A DNA stretch of 64,000 nucleotides, taken from KBS-83 sp051025295. GTDB lineage: Bacteria > Acidobacteriota > Terriglobia > Terriglobales > Acidobacteriaceae. A model generated the notes under the pieces. The model did no database searches, was not told where the DNA came from, and saw only the letters and a program-made list of their open reading frames with translations. Of the stretch, positions 37,449 through 48,341 are shown piece after piece (position 1 is the first letter of the stretch; each line of letters begins with the position of its first letter). The stretch lies in NCBI GenBank assembly GCA_051025295.1, contig JBMGJV010000005.1, one strand, 5' to 3'. A program made the position numbers and the translations under genes.

Positions 37449-38048
37449 ATGTCCCGCTTCGCAGAGCCCATGGCGCGCCTCATCGAGGAGCTGCGCAAGC
37501 TGCCCGGCATTGGCGCAAAGAGTGCGCAACGGCTCGCGTTTCACATTCTGCGTTCGAGTGAGGCCGATGCTGTCGCGCTCTCAGACGCAGTGCGCGACTT
37601 GAAGGCCCGTCTGCGGCTCTGCTCGGTCTGCAACAACATCACCGACGTCGACCCCTGCGTGTACTGCGCGAGCCCGACACGCAACCAGCGCCTGGTCTGC
37701 GTGGTCGAGGAGCCGACCAGCATCGCCGTGATCGAGCGCACACGCAGCTACAACGGCGTCTATCACGTGCTGCACGGCACGCTCTCCCCGCTGCACGGCG
37801 TCGGGCCGGAGCACCTGCGCACCGGTACGCTGACGGTTCGCGCACAACGCGGCGATCTTGACGAGGCAATCCTCGCGACCAGCCCGACGCTTGAGGGTGA
37901 GGCGACCGCGTCGTTCATCGCCGACCTGCTCAAACCATTTGCGATCCGGGTGACGCGCATCGCTACCGGCGTGCCCGCCGGCAGCGACATTGAATATGCG
38001 GATGAAGTGACGATGACGCGCGCGCTCGAAGGGCGGCGCGACCTGTAA
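37449..38048 (+). CDS. recR: Recombination protein RecR
   Basis: 199 residues. RecR works with RecO to load RecA at single-strand gaps. Order: helix-hairpin-helix (ELRKLPGIGAKSAQRLAFHI), a four-Cys zinc finger (CSVC ... CVYC, about 58-73), the Toprim domain (RLVCVVEEPTSIAVIERTRS and VGPEHL), and the C-terminal Walker-B-like and strand region (ITRIATGVPAGSDIEYADE-like, with RVTRIATGVPAGSDIEY visible). The start is nine bases after the ybaB stop, so they form an operon. Confidence 0.96.
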   Translation: MSRFAEPMARLIEELRKLPGIGAKSAQRLAFHILRSSEADAVALSDAVRDLKARLRLCSVCNNITDVDPCVYCASPTRNQRLVCVVEEPTSIAVIERTRSYNGVYHVLHGTLSPLHGVGPEHLRTGTLTVRAQRGDLDEAILATSPTLEGEATASFIADLLKPFAIRVTRIATGVPAGSDIEYADEVTMTRALEGRRDL

Positions 38049-38059
38049 CGCTGCGCGGA

Positions 38060-38431
38060 CTAGCTGCGCAGACGCGCGAGCAGGTCCTGCGGGTGAACGG
38101 GCTTGGCGAGGATTTCGAATTCGTGCCCCTGCACGCGGGCGCGATCCAGCAGATCAGCCGTGGCCGCCTGGCCGGAGAACAGCAGGATCTTGCAGGACGG
38201 CAGCATGCCGCGGATCTTGATCGCCGCGTCGATGCCGTTCATGTCGGTCATGATGACGTCGGAGATGAGCATGTCGGGCTGCAGGGTCTTCGCTGTCTCG
38301 ACTGCTTTCTCGCCGCTGTAGACGGCGGTGGCTTCAAAGCCGGACTGGTTCAGAATGATGGACAGTGTATCGGCGATCACACGCTCGTCGTCGGCGACCA
38401 GGACCTTCGGCTTCTTCGGATTCTCGGACAT
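38060..38431 (-). CDS. Single-domain response regulator (CheY-like)
   Basis: 123 residues, receiver only. The acidic pair is ADDE (13-16), phosphoacceptor Asp58 is in ISDVIMTDMNG, the switch Ser is in LLFSGQA, and the conserved Lys is in LAKPVHP. There is no output domain, so it acts by binding a partner. GGGAG lies at good spacing before the ATG. It converges on recR with 11 bases between the stops, and no kinase is adjacent on its strand. Confidence 0.9.
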   Translation of the reverse strand: MSENPKKPKVLVADDERVIADTLSIILNQSGFEATAVYSGEKAVETAKTLQPDMLISDVIMTDMNGIDAAIKIRGMLPSCKILLFSGQAATADLLDRARVQGHEFEILAKPVHPQDLLARLRS

Positions 38432-38688
38432 TCGCTCCCTTTATGCGCAAAAGTGGCAGCAGCCGCATGATTGCGGCGGCGCTCTGTAGTGTTGACGCGG
38501 CTACTTGCCTGCTCTCGCCTAGATGATACGCTTCGGGTGAGAAGATGCTTCATCTTCCCGCAAACTGACAACCGATACATTCAGGGGACGATGCGAGGCG
38601 AGCATCGGCCAAGTGAGCGCGCCCTCTAACGGCGCCAATGCACTAGCTCCGTGTCAAACGGACAAGCCGGCTGGACCGGGCAGGGTTC

Positions 38689-40026
38689 ATGACTGAAACG
38701 ATCATTCGCGCCGACAAGGTCGAGAAGTACTATGCGCAGCCGAGCGAGAACCGCATTCAGGTCATCGCGCCGACTGACCTCGCGATCGTGCCCGGCGAGA
38801 TCGTGGCGCTGCTCGGACCCTCCGGCTCCGGCAAATCAACACTGCTGCGCATGCTCACCGGGCTCACGCGTCCCTCCGCCGGCGAGGTCTTCTGGCACGA
38901 GGCGCCCATCGCGCAGGCGAGTCCGAACGTTGCCATCGTCTTTCAGAGCTTCGCGCTTTTCCCGTGGCTCACGGTCTTTGAAAATGTCGAAGCGCCGCTC
39001 AAGGCGCGCGGCATGTCTGCGGACGAGCGGCGTGAGCGCAGCCTACGCATCCTCGACACGGTGGGACTCGATGGCTTTCAGGCCGCCTTTCCCAAGGAGC
39101 TGTCGGGCGGCATGCGGCAGCGCGTCGGCTTTGCTCGCGCGCTCGTCGTCGAGCCAGAGGTGCTCTTCATGGACGAGCCCTTCTCCGCGCTGGACGTGCT
39201 CACGGCAGAGAACCTGCGCAGCGAACTGCTCGAGCTGTGGCAGAAGAAGACGATCCCCACGCAGGCGATCTTCATCGTGACGCACAACATCGAGGAGGCG
39301 GTGCTGCTGGCCGACCGCATCATCGTGCTCGGCCGCAATCCCGGCCACGTGCGCGTCGACTTCCGCGTCACGCTCTCCCAACCGCGCGATCGCAAGTCGA
39401 ACCTGTTCACGCAGCTCGTCGATTACATCTACACCGTGCTGACGCGGCCGGACGTGAAGCCCAGCAATGTGCCGGAGCGCGTCGCCATCCGCGATCAGCG
39501 GCAGATGCATTACCAGATGCTGCCGCATGCGCGTCCAGGCGGCATCGCCGGTCTGCTCGAGATCCTGATCGACCGCGGTGGCAAGGACGATGTCTACCGC
39601 CTGGCCGATGAACTCGCCTTCGAACTCGACGATCTGTTCCCCATCGTCGAAGCCGCGCAACTGCTCGGCTATCTCAAGCTCGAAGAGGGCGACGTCGCGA
39701 TCACGGAGAGCGGCCGCCTCTTCGCGGAGTCGGAGATCCTGAAGCAGAAGGAACTCTTCCGCGAGGCCGCGCTCGAACACGTGCTGCTGTTGCGCCAGAT
39801 CACGCGCGCGCTCGACACCAAGGCCGACCACACCGTGCCCGAAGAGTTCTTCCTGGACATGCTCGATGAGCAGTTCTCTGCGGACGAGACCCACCGCCAG
39901 CTTGAGACGGCGATCAACTGGGGACGCTATGCGGAGCTGTTCGACTTCGACGCGGGCCGGCGCCGGTTCGTGCGGCCGGAGGTTGAAGAGACAGCCGGGC
40001 TGCCGGTCGAGGAAGTCGTCGAGTGA
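38689..40026 (+). CDS. ABC transporter ATPase, NitT/TauT type with AAA-associated C-terminal domain
   Basis: 445 residues. The first 260 are a NitT/TauT-family ATPase like SsuB/TauB/NrtD: Walker A GPSGSGKST (43-51), FQSFALFPWLTVFENV, signature ELSGGMRQRV and Walker B VLFMDEPFSALD. The last 150 (GIAGLLEILIDRGGKDDVYR ...) are the AAA-associated domain found on a subset of these ATPases, with a winged-helix look. It overlaps the permease gene by four bases (GTGA). The substrate is unknown: this class carries nitrate, sulfonates, taurine or bicarbonate. No substrate-binding protein gene is adjacent. Confidence 0.9.
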   Translation: MTETIIRADKVEKYYAQPSENRIQVIAPTDLAIVPGEIVALLGPSGSGKSTLLRMLTGLTRPSAGEVFWHEAPIAQASPNVAIVFQSFALFPWLTVFENVEAPLKARGMSADERRERSLRILDTVGLDGFQAAFPKELSGGMRQRVGFARALVVEPEVLFMDEPFSALDVLTAENLRSELLELWQKKTIPTQAIFIVTHNIEEAVLLADRIIVLGRNPGHVRVDFRVTLSQPRDRKSNLFTQLVDYIYTVLTRPDVKPSNVPERVAIRDQRQMHYQMLPHARPGGIAGLLEILIDRGGKDDVYRLADELAFELDDLFPIVEAAQLLGYLKLEEGDVAITESGRLFAESEILKQKELFREAALEHVLLLRQITRALDTKADHTVPEEFFLDMLDEQFSADETHRQLETAINWGRYAELFDFDAGRRRFVRPEVEETAGLPVEEVVE

Positions 40027-41774
40027 AGCCTCTGCGCGTCCCCACCCTGTCGCGCACGCTGGTCGTCGAGCGCTCGTGGCCGGTGGTGCTCGACCTCACG
40101 GTCGCCGCCTTCTGCCTGGCAGTCTTCTATTGCTTCGTGCTGCTGGGCCGCTACTGGTTCGGTCACATTGTGCCTGCGGCGCAGATCTCGCAGTCCGCCC
40201 GATCTCTGCCGCTCTACGCGCTCTACTCGATTGTTCGCATCGGCGTGGCCTATCTCCTGAGCCTGCTCTTCGCGGTCGGCTACGGCTACTACGCCGCCTA
40301 CCATCCGCGCGTTGAAGGCTTCATGATCGCGGTGCTCGACATCCTGCAATCGATCCCCGTGCTCAGCTTTCTGCCCGGGGTCATGCTGGTGATGGTGTCG
40401 CTGCTGCCCACGCGCCAGCTTGGTGTTGAGCTCGGCGCGATCCTGCTCATCTTCACTGGGCAGGTCTGGAACATGGCCTTCAGCTTTTACTCCTCGATCC
40501 GCAGCATTCCGCGTGAGTTGCGCGAAGCCTCGCAGATTTACGGCTTCAGCGCGTGGCAGCGCTTCTGGCAGCTCGAGCTGCCGTTCTCGGCTATCGGCCT
40601 CGTGTGGAACTCCATGGTCTCGGTCGCGGGCGGCTGGTTCTTTCTCATGGCCTGCGAGATGTTCGTGCTCGGCGATCGCGACTTCCGCCTGCCCGGACTC
40701 GGCTCCTACCTGCAGACCGCCGCCGGCAATGGCAATTCGCGAGCGATGATCTGGGGACTCGTCACCATGATTGCAATCATCGTCGCGACCGATCAGCTCA
40801 TCTGGCGTCCCGTGATCGCGTGGTCGGACAAGTTCAAGTTCGAGCAGGTGGAGAGCACACAGCGCATCAACTCGCCGATCCTGTACGCGCTGCGGAATTC
40901 GAATGCACTTGGCTGGGTGCGCGAGCGCACGATCGCTCCGCTTGGCGAGCGCGTCTACCACTCATTCGCGGTGCGCCGCCTGCGCACGCTGCATCGGCCG
41001 GAGCGCACAGCAGCCGCGCGCCAGCGTTCACTGCTGGTCAACTCGGCGGTATTCGCGGTTGTCCTTGTCGTGGCTCTCATCGCCGCCTTCCATGCTGTCC
41101 TGCTGCTGCGGGAGGTCCACGGACACGATCTGCTGGAACTGCTTAAGGGCGCCGGCGCTACCTTCCTCCGTGTCAACGCTTCGCTGTTCATCGCGGCGCT
41201 GTGGACCATTCCGGCAGGCGTTGCCATCGGCTTCCATCCAAAGCTCGCACGCGTAGCGCAACCCATCGCGCAGATCGCAGCCTCTGTTCCCGCCACGGCG
41301 CTCTTCCCGGTTCTGCTGATCGCGCTGGTCCGCGCCGGCGGCGGACTCGGCATCGGCTCGATCGCGCTCATGCTACTCGGCACGCAGTGGTACATCCTGT
41401 TCAACGTCATCGCAGGCGCCATCGCCATCCCCTCCGACCTGAAAGAGGTCTCCGGGCTGTTCCGCTTCTCAAATGTGCAGCGCTGGCGCACCCTCATCTT
41501 GCCCGGCATCTTCCCCTACCTGATCACCGGCATGGTCACAGCCTCGGGTGGCGCGTGGAACGCGAGCATTGTCGCGGAGTACTTCCACCTGCACGGCCAG
41601 ACACTGTCCACGCTTGGCCTGGGGGCAGAGATCAGCCGCGCCACCGATCACGGCCAGTTCCACATTCTGCTCATGGCCACCATCCTGATGGCGCTGATGG
41701 TCGTCACTATCAATCGCATTGTCTGGCGTCCGCTCTTCCATCTCGCCGAGACCAAGTACCGGCTCGAAGGCTGA
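40023..41774 (+). CDS. Fused double-domain ABC permease, NitT/TauT type
   Basis: 583 residues, about twice the usual 250-280. There are two BPD-type permease domains in tandem. The first has its coupling loop near IRSIPRELREASQIYGFSAW (about residues 160-180) and the second near AIAIPSDLKEVSGLFRFSNV. Each half has about six membrane helices, with a hydrophilic joint around residues 270-340. One chain could therefore supply both membrane halves of the transporter. It starts at a GTG overlapping the ATPase stop, so the two are coupled. No periplasmic binding protein is encoded nearby. Confidence 0.88.
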   Translation: MKPLRVPTLSRTLVVERSWPVVLDLTVAAFCLAVFYCFVLLGRYWFGHIVPAAQISQSARSLPLYALYSIVRIGVAYLLSLLFAVGYGYYAAYHPRVEGFMIAVLDILQSIPVLSFLPGVMLVMVSLLPTRQLGVELGAILLIFTGQVWNMAFSFYSSIRSIPRELREASQIYGFSAWQRFWQLELPFSAIGLVWNSMVSVAGGWFFLMACEMFVLGDRDFRLPGLGSYLQTAAGNGNSRAMIWGLVTMIAIIVATDQLIWRPVIAWSDKFKFEQVESTQRINSPILYALRNSNALGWVRERTIAPLGERVYHSFAVRRLRTLHRPERTAAARQRSLLVNSAVFAVVLVVALIAAFHAVLLLREVHGHDLLELLKGAGATFLRVNASLFIAALWTIPAGVAIGFHPKLARVAQPIAQIAASVPATALFPVLLIALVRAGGGLGIGSIALMLLGTQWYILFNVIAGAIAIPSDLKEVSGLFRFSNVQRWRTLILPGIFPYLITGMVTASGGAWNASIVAEYFHLHGQTLSTLGLGAEISRATDHGQFHILLMATILMALMVVTINRIVWRPLFHLAETKYRLEG

Positions 41775-41956
41775 GCATCAATGAACAAGTTGCGCCTTCG
41801 CCACGTCTCGATGCTGCGTTAAGCTGTGACGAGACCACCTGTTGGCATTCCCAACTTTCCTTCCGGGCCGCGCGAGCAGGCATCCCCTGGGCCCGAACTC
41901 GCATCAAGGCAGCGGATCCCCAAAAGTGAAACGAAAGGTGTAAAGGCCCCTCGTTG

Positions 41957-43549
41957 ATGCGCGCCCCGGACCAGCTTGACGCAGTCACTGAGCTCTCTCC
42001 GTTGCGCATTCTTCTGATCGAGGACAGTGAGGACGATGCCTACCTGCTGGCGCGCTACCTGCGCCGTGCCGGGTATGAGCCCATGCTGCGGAGGGTCGAG
42101 ACCGCCGACGCCATGCAGGCCGAGCTGAGCGACGGCAAAGCCGAGTGGGATGTCGTGCTCGCTGACTTCAACCTGCCGACCTTCAGCGCGCCCGCGGCGC
42201 TTCACCTACTGAAGCGCATGGGCCACGAGCTGCCCTTCATCATCATGTCCGGCGCGATCAGCGAAGAGACTGCGGTGGACGCGATGCGGGCGGGTGCGCA
42301 CGACTATGTCTCCAAGCAGAACCTGGCACGGCTGGTGCCCGCCATCGAGCGCGAGATTCGCGAGGCGCGCGCACGGCGGCTGAAGCGCGATGCCGAAGCC
42401 GCGCTCCGGGTCAGCGAGGAGCGCTTCCTGCGGCTCGCGCGCGCCATGCCGGTCGGCCTCATCATCACCCAGTCCGACGGAACGGTGCAGTATGCCAATA
42501 CTGTGATCGAACGCATGCTGGGCTACACCGAACACGAGTTGCGCAGTGGCGTGGTCAGCTTTGAAAGCATCTTCGCGCAGGGAGCAGAGACCGTGCTCAC
42601 CCGGCTTGCAGATGCGTCTGCTTCGGCTGAGCTACCGCGCTCGTTTGAAGTGCTCTGCCGCTCGCGCAGCAATGCCGAGGTCCCCGCCCTGCTGGCGATT
42701 GCGCCCCTTGCGCCCGAAGAGGCCTCAGGCCCTGCGCAAGACGGTATGCCGCAGCGTGAGGAGATCGCCGTCTTCTTCATCGATGTCACCGATCAGAAGC
42801 GCAGCGAAGAGGTGCTGCGGCGCACGGAGAAGCTGGCAGCCACGGGCCGCCTCGCCGCCTCCATCGCACACGAGATCAATAATCCACTGGAAGCAGTGAC
42901 AAATTGCCTGTTCCTGATCGGCTCCGGTCCGCTGGAAGAGCCTGCGCGAAGCTACCTGGGACTGGCCCAGCAGGAGCTCAGCCGAGTCAGCCATATCGTC
43001 ACGCAGACACTGCGCTTCTATCGCCAGAGCACACGCCCCGTTGAGTCCGACATCAACGAACTGCTCGACAGCGTGGTCGGCCTCTATGAGCCTCGTCTGC
43101 GCAGCTATTCGATTCGCATCGAGCGGCGCTATCGAACGGTTCCACCGATCATTGCGTATGCCGGGGAGATCCGGCAGGTGCTCGCCAACCTCGTCGGCAA
43201 TGCGGTGGATGCGATGCAGCGCGGCGGCGGCCGTCTTATCCTGCGCAGCAGTCCAGGGCGTCATCCGCAGACAGGGACGCCCGGCGTGGCAGTCACCATT
43301 GCGGACACCGGCACCGGCATGGATGCGCACACCCGCTCCCGCATCTTCGAGGCTTTCTTCTCGACCAAGGGCCTCACCGGCACAGGACTCGGCCTTTGGG
43401 TCAGCCACGCCATTCTGGAGAAGCACAGCGGTCGCGCCGCGGTGCGTAGCTGGATGCGCCATGATTCCGAGAGCGGCGGCGGTACGGTGTTCCGCGTCTT
43501 TCTGCCGCTCGTATCGGACCTCTCCGCGGCTGCCCAACGCACAGTCTGA
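41957..43549 (+). CDS. Hybrid sensor kinase: receiver-PAS-HisKA-HATPase
   Basis: 530 residues with no membrane segments, so a cytoplasmic sensor. The N-terminal receiver (16-135) has the acidic pair ED and Asp70 in VVLADFNLP. A PAS domain spans about 153-280 (FLRLARAMPVGLIITQSDGT). HisKA has phosphoacceptor His305 in SIAHEINNPLEAV. The ATPase has N-box NLVGNAVDAMQ, G1 ADTGTGMD and G2 GTGLGLW. A receiver at the N-terminus suggests it takes phosphate from another kinase before acting. The ATG at 41957 follows a TTG; the ribosome site is weak. It lies between the ABC transporter and glgX. Confidence 0.9.
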   Translation: MRAPDQLDAVTELSPLRILLIEDSEDDAYLLARYLRRAGYEPMLRRVETADAMQAELSDGKAEWDVVLADFNLPTFSAPAALHLLKRMGHELPFIIMSGAISEETAVDAMRAGAHDYVSKQNLARLVPAIEREIREARARRLKRDAEAALRVSEERFLRLARAMPVGLIITQSDGTVQYANTVIERMLGYTEHELRSGVVSFESIFAQGAETVLTRLADASASAELPRSFEVLCRSRSNAEVPALLAIAPLAPEEASGPAQDGMPQREEIAVFFIDVTDQKRSEEVLRRTEKLAATGRLAASIAHEINNPLEAVTNCLFLIGSGPLEEPARSYLGLAQQELSRVSHIVTQTLRFYRQSTRPVESDINELLDSVVGLYEPRLRSYSIRIERRYRTVPPIIAYAGEIRQVLANLVGNAVDAMQRGGGRLILRSSPGRHPQTGTPGVAVTIADTGTGMDAHTRSRIFEAFFSTKGLTGTGLGLWVSHAILEKHSGRAAVRSWMRHDSESGGGTVFRVFLPLVSDLSAAAQRTV

Positions 43550-43655
43550 CCGCTCAATCGCTCTCGCTGTTGCGGCCAAGCAACAAACCTCAGCCTTCGG
43601 GCTTCTGACTCACCAACCCCTCTGCAGGCTGAACCCCTCCAGGAAAAGAGAACAC

Positions 43656-45818
<2,163 letters not shown>

Positions 45819-45819
45819 C

Positions 45820-46893
45820 GTGAGCGCACCCATTCGCTGCGGAGTCATCGGCTTCGGCCTTGCCGGACGCATCTTCCACTCGGCTGTGATCGATGCAACC
45901 GAGGGGCTCACACTGGCGGCGGTCGTGCAGCGCACAGGCGATGCCGCCAGAGCGGCCTACCCCGCAGTGCCGGTCTATCGCTCGGTGGAGGCGATGCTCG
46001 AAGAGGCGGACATCGAGGTTGCCGTTGTCGCCACTCCAAATCAGTCGCACGCGCCGCTGGCGGAACAATGCCTGCGTGCAGGCAAGCATGTCGTCATCGA
46101 TAAACCGGTGGCGGTCAGCGCGGCAGAGGCGGCTTCCCTGCTGCCCATTGCTCGTGCGGCAGGACGGCGCGTCTTCGCCTACCACAATCGTCGCTGGGAC
46201 GGTGACTTTCTCACCATCCAACAACTAATCCGGGAGGAGCGGCTGGGCGAGATTCGTGCGTTCGAGTCGCACTTCGACCGACTGCGCCCCACCCCGAAGG
46301 CGAATGCCTGGCGCGAAGCGCCGGAGCCGGGCAGCGGCATCCTGCTCGATCTGGGCGCTCACCTCGCCGACCAGGCCCTCGCGCTGTTCGGCTTGCCTGA
46401 GGCGGTATGGGCCGATGTGCGTGCGGAACGCGCCGGCTCGCAGGTGGATGACACCTTTGACCTGCGGCTCTACTACGGCAACGTTGCGGTATGGCTGCGC
46501 TCGTCGTCGCTCTCCACCCTGCCCGCGGTGCGCTTCCTGCTCCACGGGACGAAGGGCAGCTACCGCAAGGATGGGCTCGACCCTCAGGAGGACGCTCTGC
46601 GCGCGGGCGACTTCTTCCGGTCATCGCCTTGGGGCATCGATCCCGAGTCCGCGTGGGGGCAGATCAGCACACTGGGCGACGGCAACCGGGTGGAGCACAC
46701 CGTCGTGCCTACTCTGCCCGGCGACTACCGCGGCTTCTACGCCAATGTGCGCGATACGCTGCTCGGCCGCGCCGAGCAGGCCGTCACACTGCTGGATGGC
46801 TGGCGGACCCTGCGGTTGTTGGAGTGGGCGCGCGAAAGCAGCCTGAGCCGCGCCGCAGTTCCGTGCGACTGGAGCAAGACGCCGCAGGCCTGA
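45820..46893 (+). CDS. Gfo/Idh/MocA-family oxidoreductase
   Basis: 357 residues. The N-terminal NAD(P)-binding fold has CGVIGFGLAGRIFHSAVI. The cofactor and catalytic stretch is AGKHVVIDKPVA, with Lys in EKP-like form. The C-terminal domain has LLDLGAHLADQALALFG, where the family's catalytic His region lies. The sugar or polyol substrate is unknown. The start is GTG at 45820 (GGAGG thirteen bases upstream), directly after glgX, so cotranscription is likely. Confidence 0.9.
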   Translation: MSAPIRCGVIGFGLAGRIFHSAVIDATEGLTLAAVVQRTGDAARAAYPAVPVYRSVEAMLEEADIEVAVVATPNQSHAPLAEQCLRAGKHVVIDKPVAVSAAEAASLLPIARAAGRRVFAYHNRRWDGDFLTIQQLIREERLGEIRAFESHFDRLRPTPKANAWREAPEPGSGILLDLGAHLADQALALFGLPEAVWADVRAERAGSQVDDTFDLRLYYGNVAVWLRSSSLSTLPAVRFLLHGTKGSYRKDGLDPQEDALRAGDFFRSSPWGIDPESAWGQISTLGDGNRVEHTVVPTLPGDYRGFYANVRDTLLGRAEQAVTLLDGWRTLRLLEWARESSLSRAAVPCDWSKTPQA

Positions 46894-46906
46894 CGCGCAG
46901 AGACTG

Positions 46907-47749
46907 CTAGCTGAGCAGGCGGTGCAGGTACTGGTAGCTGGTCTTGAGGCTGTCGATCGGCGGCACCTCGGTCTGGTCCTGCTCGACGTAGTAGTGCTCG
47001 ATGCCAATCTTCTCGGCTTCGGCGAAGATCGCCTTCCAGGGAATCGTGCCGCTGCCTACCTCGGTGAAGTGGAAGGCGCTCTCATTCAGCTCCTGCGAGG
47101 TTGGCTGGCCGGCTTTACGGTCCTTGATGTGGAGCAGGCGCACGCGTTTGCCGAGCTGGCTCAGCAGCAGCACCGGATCGCGGCCCGCCTGCGTGATCCA
47201 GTAGGTATCGAGTTCGAGCCAGACCAGCTCCGGATCCGTCTCCTTGAGCAGAATGTCGAAACCCGTGGTGCCCTTCAGGTCCTGGAATTCGTAATTGTGA
47301 TTGTGGAAGGCGAAACGCATCCCCTGCGCCTTGCACTCCTTCCCCCACTGATTGAAGACGGCCGCGGCACGGCGAAAGCTCTCGGGCGAGCCCCATTGCG
47401 CCTTCGGCAGCATGGTACAACCCATCCACTTGAGGCCGAGGTGCCGGCCATAGGTGATCTTGCTGGGAAAATCTTCGTAGTTGAACAGGCCGCTCGAGAC
47501 CGTCAGCCCGGCACGCCGGATCGTAGTCAACAACTCGTGGGCTGGGATGGTGTGCAGCGCACCAGAGGTCTCTACCTCCTCGTACCCAATCTCATGGACC
47601 TGCCGGAGCACGGAGAGCAGGTTGTTGTTCTTGATCTGATTGCGCAACGTGTAGAGCTCGACGCCCAGGGGAGGATGCCGTCGCCCGGCGCCAAGGGCCA
47701 AGCCTGGCCATGCCGCTGCCGCGAGGGCGAGGAAGGTTCGCCGGTTCAT
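46907..47749 (-). CDS. Exported sugar phosphate isomerase/epimerase-like TIM barrel
   Basis: 280 residues. The N-terminus MNRRTFLALAAAAWPGLALG is a twin-arginine-type signal, so the protein should be exported folded. The rest is an AP-endonuclease-2/xylose-isomerase-like barrel: VELYTLRNQI at the start, FHNHNYEF with metal-binding histidines, VWLELDTYW, LLHIKDRK and HYYVEQDQTE. Acidobacterial genomes carry many such exported copies; the substrates are unknown. The ATG at 47749 has TATGAT 7 bases upstream; an in-frame ATG four codons earlier overlaps that box. It converges on the Gfo/Idh gene. Confidence 0.85.
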   Translation of the reverse strand: MNRRTFLALAAAAWPGLALGAGRRHPPLGVELYTLRNQIKNNNLLSVLRQVHEIGYEEVETSGALHTIPAHELLTTIRRAGLTVSSGLFNYEDFPSKITYGRHLGLKWMGCTMLPKAQWGSPESFRRAAAVFNQWGKECKAQGMRFAFHNHNYEFQDLKGTTGFDILLKETDPELVWLELDTYWITQAGRDPVLLLSQLGKRVRLLHIKDRKAGQPTSQELNESAFHFTEVGSGTIPWKAIFAEAEKIGIEHYYVEQDQTEVPPIDSLKTSYQYLHRLLS

Positions 47750-47756
47750 GGGGGCA

Positions 47757-47762
47757 ATCATA
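47757..47762 (-). promoter_or_regulatory. -10 box TATGAT, leaderless start for the TIM-barrel gene
   Basis: On the minus strand TATGAT ends 7 bases before the ATG at 47749. Confidence 0.4.
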
Positions 47763-47939
47763 GCGAGAGACGCGCCGAAGTTCCACCACACACCCGGGGG
47801 ATACGGGCGGGAAGTTCTTTGCCGGGAGCAACTTGGGCGCGGAGAAGTGGCAGTGTTCCAAAACGGTAGACGATCCGGGGACGACGCTGTCGCCGTCCCC
47901 GGACTATCACCGTTGCCTGAAGATGGGGGGCTCTGCGGC

Positions 47940-48182
47940 TCAGGCGGCCACGCGGCGCCGCGCCTGCGGCTCTTCGCGTAGTGCCAGCCAGATGCCTGCG
48001 GCAATCTGGGTCGCGCCCACAAGACGGGTCAGCCCCGGCCGCTTGGACATGAAGCCCATCAGGGTACGAAACGGCTCCGGCCCCATGCGCCATGCCAGGG
48101 CATCGCGCTCTGGTGAGGCCAGGGCCAGAAGGCCATCGCCCACCAGGACGATCGCGGTCAGGTGCTTGAACTGAAGTGTCAT
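47940..48182 (-). CDS. Small hypothetical membrane protein
   Basis: 80 residues. Hydrophobic stretches at about 8-23 (LTAIVLVGDGLLALAS) and 52-68 (LVGATQIAAGIWLAL) suggest two membrane-associated helices with a basic C-terminal tail (EEPQARRRVAA). The ATG at 48182 is chosen because GGAGG lies ten bases upstream on that strand. I do not recognise the family. It stands alone between the TIM-barrel gene and the S53-like gene. Confidence 0.6.
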   Translation of the reverse strand: MTLQFKHLTAIVLVGDGLLALASPERDALAWRMGPEPFRTLMGFMSKRPGLTRLVGATQIAAGIWLALREEPQARRRVAA

Positions 48183-48297
48183 CGAGAGAACCTCCGTGTG
48201 TTTCGATGCAGTCGATTGTGAAGCCGGGTCCAGGAGACCGTCGCCCCACTGCGTCGCCAGTTTAGATGCGCATTCATTCTTCAGCCCCAAAACAGCA

Positions 48298-48321
48298 GGA
48301 GCCGGGCTCGCGCCCGGCTCC
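48298..48321 (-). terminator. Hairpin terminator of the S53-like gene
   Basis: A perfect 10-bp stem (GGAGCCGGGC with GCCCGGCTCC) and a 4-base loop, about 20 bases after the minus-strand stop. It is followed on that strand by TGCTGTTTTGG. Confidence 0.75.
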
Positions 48322-48341
48322 GCTGGTGGTGCGTTGACTCC

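Noticed and set aside
43041..43655. N-terminal extension of GlgX by 205 codons
   Set aside because: This part overlaps the kinase domain of the upstream gene in another frame. The conserved GlgX start at 43656 has a strong ribosome site.
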